Assembly: GCA_963781345.1 (NCBI GenBank)
Contig: CAWAFQ010000013.1
Span: 124,001-188,000 of the forward strand
Source: JBBRHQ01 sp963781345
GTDB taxonomy: Bacteria; Actinomycetota; Thermoleophilia; Solirubrobacterales; 70-9
Direction of reading: 5' to 3'
DNA length: 64,000 bases
Part shown: positions 36,356 to 44,653 of the stretch, in pieces
Layout of the letters: each line of letters starts with the position of its first letter
Position numbering within the stretch: position 1 is the stretch's first letter
Position numbers and translations under genes: made by a program
The notes under the pieces: generated by a model
What the model was told of the DNA's origin: nothing
The model's database searches: none
What the model saw: only the letters and a program-made list of their open reading frames with translations

Positions 36356-36961
36356 ATGGTTCGCCAGATTCGGCGAGTTCGCCGAGCGACGGGGGTCGTA
36401 GTAGTCATTGCCTGCGTCGCGATGGTCGGTGCGGCGAGTGCAAGCGCCGATCCAATTGAGGGGACCTGGGCTACACCACCCACCAGCCAGTACCCCTTTG
36501 AGTCCACGGTTGTCGTGACGGCGGTCTCTCCGAATCACTTCGAGGGAGTGGTGCACCACGCACGAGGACCCTGCGCGAGCGCCTTTGAGGGGAATGTCAC
36601 CTGGAAGATCGCCAAGAGCAGCGGCGCCTATGCGGGCAAAGTCCTCGCAGGACTCCCACCGCAGTGTGCGCCCACCGCCTACCTCGCGACCTGGACGCTC
36701 CAGACCAACAGAACCCTCAGGTACTGCGTACGGGGGGGCGCCTGCTCGTCGCTCTATCGGAAGCCCGAGAGCACCGTGTGCACCAACGCCAGGGCTGCTC
36801 TGAAGAAAGCCGAGACGGCCCTCGACCAGGCGAGGGCCCAACTCCGCCAAGCTCGTCGAAGCGGGGAGCACGGAAAGATCGTTCAGGCCAACCAGAGGGT
36901 TAGGAGAGCGAGCGAGGCAGTCACAAGGGCCAAAGCGAAGACTCAAACCGCCTGCAAGTAG
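36356..36961 (+). CDS. secreted protein with C-terminal coiled coil, unknown function
   Basis: A 201-residue protein with a Sec signal ending ASASA, a small beta-rich domain with four or more Cys (PCASAFEGNV, PPQCAPTAYLATW, RYCVRGGACSS), and a C-terminal helix (ALKKAETALDQARAQLRQAR) of coiled-coil type. No known family recognised. GGGAGGGG and a consensus promoter set the start. Confidence 0.7.
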   Translation: MVRQIRRVRRATGVVVVIACVAMVGAASASADPIEGTWATPPTSQYPFESTVVVTAVSPNHFEGVVHHARGPCASAFEGNVTWKIAKSSGAYAGKVLAGLPPQCAPTAYLATWTLQTNRTLRYCVRGGACSSLYRKPESTVCTNARAALKKAETALDQARAQLRQARRSGEHGKIVQANQRVRRASEAVTRAKAKTQTACK

Positions 36962-36995
36962 GCGGTCACAACAACTCGTCTCCGTCTCGCGTGCG

Positions 36996-37085
36996 CTTCA
37001 AGCCGCCGGGCTGTCGGAGTGGGCGATGTTGCAGGAGAACGTGGAGATTGCCAGGGACTTCTCTCGGGAAGGGGGCGCTGATTGA
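36996..37085 (+). pseudogene. SnoaL-like gene remnant (tail plus head)
   Basis: LQAAGLSE is followed by TGG, where the family has a stop, then GCG ATG and LQENVEIARDFSREGGAD, then a stop. This is a fused tail-and-head junction of two lost family members, with the intact junction at 40058-40099 as the model. Confidence 0.6.
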
Positions 37086-37088
37086 AGC

Positions 37089-37117
37089 TGGACGCTTGGG
37101 TCTCTGGAAGGTAGAAT
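37089..37117 (+). promoter_or_regulatory. promoter of the secreted protein at 37216
   Basis: TGGACG and TAGAAT with a 17-nt spacer. Confidence 0.5.
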
Positions 37118-37215
37118 CGGACCGCTTGGCGAGGAGGGGCGGCACGCCGGGCGGGTGAATCTTGGAGCCCCAGGCCTGACCGGTCGACGGGTCGGTCCAC
37201 ACAAAGGGGGGAAGC

Positions 37216-38076
37216 ATGAAGCGATCTCTTCGGCCGCACCTCGCATCTCGGAGGCGACTGCGTCGCTGCGCAACACTTCTCGCGGCGTCGATGACCCTGG
37301 CAACGGCGTTGCTGTGCTCAATGGCTGCGTCGGCCTCGGCCGACGTCCATTACTTCAAGGCCCACATCACCGGCACCGGTTCGGCGACCGCCGACTACGG
37401 CAGGGACGGCAAGGACCCCAACCTGACGACCGCAGCGGGCGTTGACGGCAAAGAGACGATTCGCTGGCGGTGGGAGGTCCGGGCGGTCGCCAAGAGCGTC
37501 GGAAACGGCCCGCTTCTGGCAACCGCCGAGGTTGCGCGCCAGCGTGCGATTCTCGAGGCCTCGGTCGTCTCCTACTCGGTCCAGATGGGCGTCTACCACG
37601 ACGATTCCCTCTGCGAGCGGAAAGAGGGAAGGACGACGTTCTTCTCCTCCGACGGTTCGAGCCAGAAGTCGGCCAGAGGCGACTACCGCCGGCACCCGCT
37701 CTCGATCGCGATCCGTGGCTTCGGGCTCGCGGTGGCGTTGCCGTGGTATGAGGACTACACCTCGTTGTTTTCCTGCTTCCACGCCATCTCCGGGCACGGC
37801 CTCAAGTTCACCGCCGGGGCAAGGGGGAATCAGGCGCCCGTGCCGCGAGGAGCATTCAACCCGCGCTCCGATCGCTCCTACAGACACACCTACCGGGACT
37901 CCTCTTTCCTGGGTCGCTCTCACAGCGGCGATCCCAACAGCGCCCACACGTTCAAGGGGAAGAGCAAGCTGAGCGTGCGGATCAGCTCCATAGCCAAGTG
38001 GCGATACCGTCGGCTTGGCGGGAAGTACCACCGAACGAGGCAAGCCAAGGTCTATGTGTGCAACCCCGATTGTTAG
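37216..38076 (+). CDS. secreted protein of unknown function
   Basis: A 286-residue protein with an Arg-rich N-terminus and signal peptide ending ASADV. The mature part has beta-strand segments (HYFKAHITGTGSATADYG), a histidine- and serine-rich middle, and Lys/Arg-rich ends with Cys residues (SLCERKEG, LFSCFHAI, VCNPDC) that could pair. AAGGGGGGAAG precedes the ATG. I recognise no family. Confidence 0.65.
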   Translation: MKRSLRPHLASRRRLRRCATLLAASMTLATALLCSMAASASADVHYFKAHITGTGSATADYGRDGKDPNLTTAAGVDGKETIRWRWEVRAVAKSVGNGPLLATAEVARQRAILEASVVSYSVQMGVYHDDSLCERKEGRTTFFSSDGSSQKSARGDYRRHPLSIAIRGFGLAVALPWYEDYTSLFSCFHAISGHGLKFTAGARGNQAPVPRGAFNPRSDRSYRHTYRDSSFLGRSHSGDPNSAHTFKGKSKLSVRISSIAKWRYRRLGGKYHRTRQAKVYVCNPDC

Positions 38077-38194
38077 ACCGCGAGGCGAGGACGAGGCGGA
38101 CCTTGCGACCACGGGAAAGTATCTCGACGCCGCTCCGAGCTACCGGGGCCATCAGGGGGATGGGCGCTATGCGAGTGACCCCTGCGTCTAGAGA

Positions 38195-39550
38195 TCAAGC
38201 CGCAGCCAGGAAAGCTCGTGCGACTTGGCGGAACCCGGCTGCTGCCGCGTGTTCGGCCCCATCAGCGTGTCGGTTGGCGAGCATGCCGGTGATGCTGGAG
38301 TCAGACGGGAACTGAGCATTGCCGATTTCGCGAACGAAGTCGCGGATCTCCGCCCCACTCATGCCGAACGCTCTTAGTGGCGACACCAGTGCGGTAGGGG
38401 GACCTCTGCGAACCCGCCGACGAGCCTGGCCCACCTTGCCTGTGCTGACCACCAAGCTCTGGTGCGTGGCGCGGATCGCGCGAGCGAGGTGGCGGCGCAG
38501 CGCGGGATCACCATCTAGGAGTTTCGCCAGGGAGCGAGCAAAACGAGCTGCGGCCCCAAGCTGGCGACTGCGCGCAGCCAGGTTGTGCTTTTTCGCCGCA
38601 CTTGCCGCTCGGTTGTAGGACGTAAGCAACGCGCTGCCAGTTGCATCGATGCGACCAGCGTTGCTCGTTAGGCGGTTGATTGCCCGCGCAACAGCTTTCG
38701 GTATGCCCTCACCTTCCCCGACGCGGGGGGCGTGGATCGGGAGTGCTCGTGTGATCGCTCGGTAGTTGGGGTCGAAGGGGTCCACCAACTCCCCCACGAG
38801 CCCAACTCCAGAGCCAACGACTTTGAGGGCCGCAGCGGTGAGACCGAGCCAGAGCGCCGTTCCCTTGCTGGCCGGGTCGGGGCTCGGGAACAGTGCCGCG
38901 TACGCCGCATAGAGCCCGATGGCATTGCCTGCGGTGTTCAGGGCCTTGTCGATTACCTTGACGGCCTTCTTGCCGCCCGAGGACATCTCACCATTGGGTG
39001 GTGGCGGCAGGGGCGGGGGCGGGGATTTCGACGGACCTGGGCCCGCCAGCGTGATCGGATCTCCGAGTACCTCCTCGTTTCCGACCTTCGAGTCGGCTAT
39101 GACGGTGATCGTCGCTGAGTGCGGGTAGGGATTGGGGGTGGTCGTGAAGTCAACGGTGAGCTTGTCCCCGGCGCTGGCGTCGAGGCCATTGCATTCCAAT
39201 CCGTTAGTGCCGCGCTGGAAGCAATTCGGGCTCTGCGCCGAGGTTCCGCCGTCTGGCCTCGTCCGGTAGATGTTGAGCGGCCGCATCGGAGCTGAGTTGG
39301 GGGCGTTGGTAATGATGTGGATGCTGTCGATGTGCCGGGGCCCCTGCCCTCGCTGGGAGGTGTTCTTGACCTCGAACGTGATGGGCGGGTTGCCGTCGGT
39401 GTAGTGCCACGTGGTGTCGGGCACCCCCTGGATCGTCGGGTTCGCCGAGAATGCTGACGCCGGCGATGCCAACAGCCACAAGAAGGCGAGCAGAATGGCG
39501 CTTCGCCCAAGAAGGCGGGGCACAGCCTGATCCGCACGCGCTACGGCCAA
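38195..39550 (-). CDS. large secreted protein: beta domain, Pro-linker, helical domain
   Basis: A 451-residue protein. A signal peptide (LLAFLWLLASPASA) is followed by an Ig-like region to about 170, a proline-rich linker (SPPPPLPPPPNG, 176-187), then an Ala-rich helical domain to the end (SGVGLVGELVDPFDPNYRAI). The last 150 residues are basic and Arg/Ala-rich. The start is TTG 39550, supported by AAGGA upstream and a consensus promoter. No known family; the layout resembles secreted multi-domain effectors, but I cannot show toxicity. Confidence 0.6.
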   Translation of the reverse strand: MAVARADQAVPRLLGRSAILLAFLWLLASPASAFSANPTIQGVPDTTWHYTDGNPPITFEVKNTSQRGQGPRHIDSIHIITNAPNSAPMRPLNIYRTRPDGGTSAQSPNCFQRGTNGLECNGLDASAGDKLTVDFTTTPNPYPHSATITVIADSKVGNEEVLGDPITLAGPGPSKSPPPPLPPPPNGEMSSGGKKAVKVIDKALNTAGNAIGLYAAYAALFPSPDPASKGTALWLGLTAAALKVVGSGVGLVGELVDPFDPNYRAITRALPIHAPRVGEGEGIPKAVARAINRLTSNAGRIDATGSALLTSYNRAASAAKKHNLAARSRQLGAAARFARSLAKLLDGDPALRRHLARAIRATHQSLVVSTGKVGQARRRVRRGPPTALVSPLRAFGMSGAEIRDFVREIGNAQFPSDSSITGMLANRHADGAEHAAAAGFRQVARAFLAAA

Positions 39551-39584
39551 AGGCGGGAGTCCTTCCCCTCAGAACGTGGGATCG

Positions 39585-39614
39585 ATCGTATGCCGGGACG
39601 ATCCCGGAAGTCAA
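39585..39614 (-). promoter_or_regulatory. promoter of the secreted protein at 38195-39550
   Basis: TTGACT and TACGAT on the minus strand with an 18-nt spacer. Predicted start near 39578. Confidence 0.6.
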
Positions 39615-39656
39615 GTGGCGCGCCCCGCTGGACGAGATCGGCTACATCGACGCGTC

Positions 39657-39685
39657 TTGGCAAGGCGTCCCCGAGGGGCGATACT
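39657..39685 (+). promoter_or_regulatory. promoter of the SnoaL-like pair
   Basis: TTGGCA and GATACT with exactly 17 nt between, the -10 ending 9 nt before the ATG. Nearly identical to the region before 35808. Confidence 0.7.
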
Positions 39686-39694
39686 GCACAGGCG

Positions 39695-40087
39695 ATGTCG
39701 GAGGAGAACGTGGAGGTCGTGCGCCGGGTCTACAGGCTCGCTGAGGTCCGAGGAGTCGAGGGGTTCTTGGAGCTGGTAACCGAAGACGTCGTCTGGATCA
39801 GCGACCCGCGCTTTCCCGGCGGGGGAAGGCACAACGGCAAGGAGAACGTTCGCCGCTGGTTGAGAGAGCTCTGGATCTACGACGAGGTCTCGATCGACGT
39901 CGAGGAGATCATTGACCTCGACGACAGGGCGCTGGGCATTACCCGGTGCCACGGGGTCTCTGCGGATGCCCCTCCGGTGGACTGGACGTGGTGCCACCTC
40001 GTCGCGTTCAGAGATGGACTGATCAGTCAGGCGCAAAGCTTTCTTGATCGAGCGGAAGCCCTCGAAGCCGCCGGGCTTGAGGAGTAG
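39695..40087 (+). CDS. SnoaL-like protein
   Basis: A 130-residue protein starting MSEENVEVVRRVYRLAEVRG and ending ALEAAGLEE. Mid-region WISDPRFPGGGRHNGKENV and VDWTWCHLVAFRDGLI fit the NTF2 fold. Ligand-binding pocket residues cannot be assigned. Three bases (GCG) separate its stop from the ATG of the next gene, so the two form an operon. Confidence 0.8.
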   Translation: MSEENVEVVRRVYRLAEVRGVEGFLELVTEDVVWISDPRFPGGGRHNGKENVRRWLRELWIYDEVSIDVEEIIDLDDRALGITRCHGVSADAPPVDWTWCHLVAFRDGLISQAQSFLDRAEALEAAGLEE

Positions 40088-40090
40088 GCG

Positions 40091-40492
40091 ATGTCGCAGG
40101 AAAACGTCGAACTCGTGCGGCGGATATATGAGCAGGGGCTGCTCGACCGAGAACCGGACCAACTTCTTGAGCTGGCGACCCCTGACGTCGAATACGTCAA
40201 TCCGCCCGAGGCTGTGGAACCGGGTGACCGTCGCGGCGGCGAGGATGTTGCGAAAGCCTTTCGCAACCTCTCCGAAACCTTCGACTCGACCCAGAACGAG
40301 CTGTGTGAGCTGTTCGACGGCGGAGACGCGGTGGTCGCCTCCGTCCGCTTCTACACGCGCAGCCGAGGAAGCCGAAGCGAGGTCGTCCAGGAAGAGGCCC
40401 ACACCTGGACCCTGCGCGATGGCAAGATTGCCCGCTTCGAGTGGGGTCGGGACCTGAAGGCGGCCCTCGAAGCCACCGGGCTGTCGGAGTAG
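40091..40492 (+). CDS. SnoaL-like protein, second of the pair
   Basis: A 133-residue protein starting MSQENVELVRRIYEQGLLD and ending ALEATGLSE. Same fold signature and length as the preceding gene, with different pocket residues (EAHTWTLRDGKIARFEW). The two were probably made by tandem duplication. Confidence 0.8.
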   Translation: MSQENVELVRRIYEQGLLDREPDQLLELATPDVEYVNPPEAVEPGDRRGGEDVAKAFRNLSETFDSTQNELCELFDGGDAVVASVRFYTRSRGSRSEVVQEEAHTWTLRDGKIARFEWGRDLKAALEATGLSE

Positions 40493-40652
40493 CGTCCTCA
40501 GCCGCTGGCACCGGGCTATCCACCCCGCGTCCCGAGGCGATTCCGGAGATGCTCTGGACCGACCGTGCGCGCCCCGACCCTGAAGGGGATGGAACCAGGA
40601 GCGCTAGCAGCAGGCCGGAGGAGGGCTTTCAGCCGTCAACCGTGCGCTGGGA

Positions 40653-41489
40653 TCACCCGCAGAAGACGTTCCTGCACTGGGCAGGGTCTCCGTTGCGTCG
40701 GCCAATATTGCCTCCCGCGTCGGCGACTCCGCCCACGGCATTGATGCCAAGGTCGGCATTGTTCACCGCGTGATTTCGGCGCAGCGTCGTGGCGCGGGCG
40801 CGGATATCGAAGCCGTCGTCCGTCGAGCGGCGCGCATTGTTGCGCCGAAGCACCGTGTCGATGGCGGTCGACTGCACCAGCACTCCGTTGCGGTTCCCGT
40901 GTCGCAGGCGGTTGCCGCGGACCTCGGTGTCGACCGCTCGTGGACCTCCCCCGCGTCGTGCGGGCTGAGCCCGATCCGGATACCTGCCGTGCTTGCATCC
41001 ATGACGACATTGTCTGCGATCAGATTGTCGTGGCCGGTCTCAGAGGAGATCCCGAAGGCGACGCTCCCGCCCGCCGGCGAGCTGGGTACCCGGTTTCGGG
41101 TGCTGATTGCGAGCTCCCGCCGTGACGTACGCGCCCAAGGCGAAATTGCGAATCGAGCCGCCCGCGACCGTCACATTGGTGTGGCCCACGCTGACCACTC
41201 CGTCGTCACAGATGATCTTCTTCTTCTGACAGCTGGCCACGAGCTTGCCGTTCCCGTCGATTGTGTGGCCGTTGAGGTCGAGCCTAACTCCGTCGGCACC
41301 GATCACGATGCCGTTGCTTCGGCAATTGATGAGATCGCGGTGGAGCTTCGTATCCCGGGTGATCTTGTCGCCGCAGCTGACGGGGCTGGCTAGCGCCCGC
41401 TCTGCAGCCGAGGCCATGACGAGCGCAAGGGTCAAAGTCACCGCCGCTGAGATGAGAACCGCAGGGCCCAAGCGGAAAGAAACTCTCAC
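40653..41489 (-). CDS. secreted right-handed beta-helix protein, two frameshifts
   Basis: Starts with GTG 41489 after AAGGAGGG and a signal peptide ending ALAS. The first block has DLINCRSNGIVIGADGVRLD and LNGHTIDGNG, typical of the pectate-lyase-like/NosD helix. Two breaks (near 41095 and 40930) move the frame to GSVAFGISSETGHDNLIADN and then EVRGNRLRHGNRNGVLVQST. It ends VFCG at 40653. The first break looks like a 4-base CGGG duplication. Likely an extracellular polysaccharide-binding or -cutting protein; catalytic residues are not seen. Confidence 0.7.
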
Positions 41490-41569
41490 GGAGTTCTCTC
41501 GCCCTCCTTGGAGGTAGGTGTCTGGACCCGCGACGAGCGACCTTGCTCCGGCCAGCGCGGTTGGCGGCG

Positions 41570-41598
41570 AGCCTAGCTCAGTACAAGACGCGAAGCAA
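41570..41598 (-). promoter_or_regulatory. promoter of the beta-helix protein gene
   Basis: TTGCTT and TAGGCT on the minus strand with exactly 17 nt between. Predicted leader about 75 nt. Confidence 0.6.
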
Positions 41599-41629
41599 CT
41601 GGAGGATGTCGTGAAGGAGAGACCTCGCC

Positions 41630-42289
41630 TCAGCCCACCTTTGCGCTCGCGAGGCTCTCGGCCAGGTCGGACACGGTCGTGCATGGGATAACGCCGATCT
41701 CCCGTAGCTCGGCCACGGCGTCGCGGGGCTCGGACTCACCCGGGAAGATCGCGTTGAGACGGCCGCCGACGAACACGTCCGTGCGTCGTCCCGCGGCGAG
41801 CATGATGCTCATCAGGCGTTCGGAGTAGGCAAGGCACTGGCCGTTGTGGAGCGAGACTGCGAGCGAGGTCGTCTCCGGTCGGCCCTCCAGCAAGGCAGCA
41901 AGGTCCTCGGGGTTTCTGCCCACCCCGGCGTCGACGACCTCGGCCCCGAGCTCACGCAGCACGCCGGTAAGCACAAACTTGCCATAGAAGTGGGTGTCCC
42001 CGGAACCCACGACGAAGCAGCGGCCAGCCACAGCATCTGCTCCCCTCGCGGCCCGTTCCGACGATCCGGCAGCCAGCGACGCCACCGGCAAGGCGTCGGG
42101 GCCCGTCTCTGCCCCGCCGTTCGGCGACTTCGGTGCCCGCAGCATCTCGTCGAACGGTACCCTCGATGGTGCGCCCCCCGCCAGGGGGCTCGCCTTCCTC
42201 GGGGTCGCCACCACCGGGGTCCTGCCCGGTGCGAATCCCGGAAGCTCTGCGAGAACCGTGACGGCGGACCGACCGGCGACCTGGGGCAC
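41630..42289 (-). CDS. B12-binding-domain protein
   Basis: The C-terminal ~120 residues form a cobalamin-binding Rossmann domain: GSGDTHFYGKFVLTGVLREL carries the DxHxxG motif that coordinates cobalt through His, then TTSLAVSLHNGQCL and DVFVGGRLNAIFP. The first ~100 residues are low-complexity and do not look like a known partner domain. GTG 42289 is a weak start choice; the true gene may begin further upstream. No mutase, methyltransferase or MerR domain is attached. It could be a sensor or a fragment. Confidence 0.6.
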   Translation of the reverse strand: MPQVAGRSAVTVLAELPGFAPGRTPVVATPRKASPLAGGAPSRVPFDEMLRAPKSPNGGAETGPDALPVASLAAGSSERAARGADAVAGRCFVVGSGDTHFYGKFVLTGVLRELGAEVVDAGVGRNPEDLAALLEGRPETTSLAVSLHNGQCLAYSERLMSIMLAAGRRTDVFVGGRLNAIFPGESEPRDAVAELREIGVIPCTTVSDLAESLASAKVG

Positions 42290-42682
42290 GGCGGTGGCGG
42301 GAACCGCCGCACGCTGGGCGGGTGACCGCGGTCGAGATCGCCGTCAAGTGGTTCCGGTTCCAGTCCGCCCAATCCGCCGGGCTCGCATAGTGGTCGCCCG
42401 GCGAGGGGGCCTGGCGGCACGAGACGACGATCGTAATCGTCTCCCCGGCGTCGTCGGCGGCGTGGGGCCGCTCAGCAGTCCGAGGCATCGGTTGTGGACC
42501 TTGCGAGGTTCTTTGGCATTGAACGTTGATCCTGACACCGCCTTCGGACCCCTAGACCTGCGACGGCGCCAACAAGGGCGCCGACGCGAGGGCTCAAAGA
42601 ACCGGGCTCGCAAGATCCCGATGTGGGCCGAAGACTACCCGCCGTCGCGGAGGGACTCCTCGGCTTCGCTTGTCGCCTGTCC
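42290..42682. other. 393-nt region without a secure gene
   Basis: No frame shows convincing homology. A minus-strand stretch (DHYASPADWADWNRNHLTAI) reads coding-like and might be the lost N-terminus of the B12-binding protein, but it is in another frame. Confidence 0.4.
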
Positions 42683-43300
42683 TTACCGCCTGGGTTCTGG
42701 ATCGGATCCCCCGCGAACGTGCAGGATCGCGAACACCGCAATCGCGAGGAAACCGAAGGCTGCGACCGCGGGCACAAACAGCGCCAGCACCAGCACGATG
42801 ACGTAGAAGCCGAGGTTCGGACTCGCCTGCGCCGCCAGCGCGACGACCTGGTCGCGCCCCGCTTCTTCGATCAGGTCCGGCCGCGACCCCGCGTAGCGAA
42901 CGATCGCCGTGACCAGGATGGAGATCACCAGCAGCGTCGCTCCGTAGAAGAGGACCGCGGTGCTCTCGGCGCTGGTCGAGTGGATCGCCTCAGCCACCAG
43001 CTTGGTCGGGAAGGGCAGGAAGGCGACCGCCATCAGTAGCAGAAGGTTGAGCCTGGTCACGATGACGTCTGCGAAACGCAGTCGCCGGAAGATGGCGTGG
43101 TGAACCAGCCAGATGCCGCCGATGGTGAGGAAGCTGGTCGCGTAGCCCAGGTAGGAGGGCCACTGGTCGGCGATTCCCTTCCAGAGATCATTGAAGTCGG
43201 CCTCTGGTACCGCCAGCTCCAGCACCAGCAGCGTGGCCGCGATCGAGAAGACGCCATCGCTGAAGGCCTCGATGCGTCCCGTGTCGTAGCGGTCCCCCAC
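42683..43300 (-). CDS. TMEM175/DUF1211-like potassium channel
   Basis: A 205-residue membrane protein with six hydrophobic helices. The FSDG signature (13-16, RIEAFSDGVFSIAATLLVLEL) defines the pore-lining helix of bacterial TMEM175 channels. It would conduct K+ without a canonical filter. GTG 43300 is the start; TAGACT lies 7 nt upstream. Confidence 0.82.
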   Translation of the reverse strand: MGDRYDTGRIEAFSDGVFSIAATLLVLELAVPEADFNDLWKGIADQWPSYLGYATSFLTIGGIWLVHHAIFRRLRFADVIVTRLNLLLLMAVAFLPFPTKLVAEAIHSTSAESTAVLFYGATLLVISILVTAIVRYAGSRPDLIEEAGRDQVVALAAQASPNLGFYVIVLVLALFVPAVAAFGFLAIAVFAILHVRGGSDPEPRR

Positions 43301-43307
43301 CAGCGGC

Positions 43308-43313
43308 AGTCTA
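43308..43313 (-). promoter_or_regulatory. -10 element of the TMEM175-like gene, leaderless type
   Basis: TAGACT on the minus strand, 7 nt before GTG 43300. Confidence 0.45.
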
Positions 43314-43355
43314 TGGCGCTGGCCGTGGTGCTTATCTCCAATCGGCCTCGGCGTA

Positions 43356-43361
43356 TATGCT
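43356..43361 (+). promoter_or_regulatory. -10 element of the small lipoprotein gene, leaderless type
   Basis: TATGCT, 8 nt before ATG 43370, back to back with the TMEM175-like promoter. Confidence 0.4.
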
Positions 43362-43369
43362 CCCCAGCG

Positions 43370-43786
43370 ATGAAGGCACGGTTTCCTGTGATGTTGATCG
43401 TCTCCTTGGCGCTGACAGCCGTGGCGCTGGTTGCCGCGGGCTGCGGGAGCAGCAGCAAGCCGGACTACTGCTCTGATGTGAGCAATCTTCAGCAGTCGGT
43501 AGATGACCTAGGGAACATCCAGCTCAACAGCAACACTCTTTCCACCCTGCAGACTGACCTTCAGACGGTGCAGACCGACGCAGACGCGGTCGTCAGCTCG
43601 GCCAAGGCCGACTTCCCGAGCCAGACCAGTGCGCTCAAGTCATCCGTCACGGCCCTCTCCAACTCGGTCAAGCAGCTGCCCCAGTCGCCGACAGCTCAGC
43701 AGCTGGTTCCGATCGGCGTGGAGATCAGCAGCGTCGTGACGGCCGCGAAGAACCTCTCGAGTGCCACCAGCTCGGCCTGCGACTGA
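43370..43786 (+). CDS. small lipoprotein with helical body
   Basis: A 138-residue protein with a lipoprotein signal ending LVAAGCGSSS. The mature part is a Ser/Thr/Gln-rich amphipathic bundle (TLQTDLQTVQTDADAVVSSA; SALKSSVTALSNSVKQL) with heptad-like spacing, plus two Cys near the ends. It resembles uncharacterised actinobacterial lipoproteins. It ends 8 nt before the convergent phage-like genes. Confidence 0.72.
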   Translation: MKARFPVMLIVSLALTAVALVAAGCGSSSKPDYCSDVSNLQQSVDDLGNIQLNSNTLSTLQTDLQTVQTDADAVVSSAKADFPSQTSALKSSVTALSNSVKQLPQSPTAQQLVPIGVEISSVVTAAKNLSSATSSACD

Positions 43787-43794
43787 GCCCGTTT

Positions 43795-44064
43795 TCACTC
43801 GGCGGGGACCAGGGCATTGGCCCGCAGCGCAGCCTCGACGTCGCCCAGCTCGAATGCGAGGTAGCCCCAGCTCGACTCGCTGTAGCGGTCGCGGTTCGCC
43901 TCGAAGCAGGCGCGAAGCAACTCCCACTCCTCACTCCCCGGCTCAGGGCACGGCCGCCGGGACACGGAGCCCGGCAGGATCGGACCCGGGCCGATGGTCA
44001 GCAGCAGGTCCCTCTCCAACGTGAGAAGTTCGCGGCGCTTGGCCGTCCGTCGGCGGCGCGGCAT
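43795..44064 (-). CDS. small protein next to phage terminase gene
   Basis: An 89-residue basic-then-acidic protein (MPRRRRTAKRRELLTLERDL). No known family. Its ATG overlaps the stop of the terminase gene (TGATG), so it belongs to the same phage-derived transcript. Confidence 0.6.
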   Translation of the reverse strand: MPRRRRTAKRRELLTLERDLLLTIGPGPILPGSVSRRPCPEPGSEEWELLRACFEANRDRYSESSWGYLAFELGDVEAALRANALVPAE

Positions 44065-44381
44065 CAGCGCAGCCTCGGCGGTCGCTGGTCGGGGTCAGGC
44101 TCGCCGTCGAGGTCGAGCTCTCTCAGGATCCGGCAAAAGCCGGTCCGGCTGTCCTTCTCGATGGCGACCGCCGGATGCGCCCGCAGCCCGTAGCGACCCT
44201 GGATGTAGGTGCCGTCGCGCTTGATCGCCTCCCTCGCCTCCTGCAAGCGGTCCCAGCACTCGGCCGCAGCCTGCAAGAGTCGCTGATGGTGCTCCTCCAG
44301 GTCGTGGCTCTCAAGCACGGCGAGATACCACCGCCGGGTGGCAGCTCGCAGATGGGCGGGAGCCTTCGGAGCCTTCGTCAT
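44064..44381 (-). CDS. P27-like phage terminase small subunit
   Basis: A 105-residue protein with the helical order of P27-family small subunits: MTKAPKAPAHLRAATRRWY, then QRLLQAAAECWDRLQEAREA, then a loop with HPAVAIEKDSRTGFCRILREL. Small subunits recognise phage DNA for packaging. No large subunit, portal or capsid genes are nearby, so it is probably a prophage leftover. Confidence 0.65.
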   Translation of the reverse strand: MTKAPKAPAHLRAATRRWYLAVLESHDLEEHHQRLLQAAAECWDRLQEAREAIKRDGTYIQGRYGLRAHPAVAIEKDSRTGFCRILRELDLDGEPDPDQRPPRLR

Positions 44382-44653
44382 CTCATCTCACCGGCTTCAA
44401 CCGGGGAGCCCGTCGCGTTTGGTCGCGTGGGTCGGGGTGAGAGGGGCGCGATCGCGCTCGTGATTTCCCGGCCCCCCCTTCCCGCCGGGAGCAACCGCTG
44501 GAAGACGCGGGGTCCCGACCCGGGGGAGGTACGAGCGACCGGGCCGGGACCCGCTGCATCGGCGGGAGGACTTCACGACCAACCTCAGGGCAGCAGCGGC
44601 AGCACCCTGGGCGACAGCGGCCGCGGTGTTCGGTCCCTCCCAGACGTCTTTGG

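Noticed and set aside
42290..42488. Separate gene upstream of the B12-binding protein on the minus strand
   Set aside because: A coding-like stretch is visible but lacks a clear start, a domain or a stop that fits; it may be part of the same broken gene.
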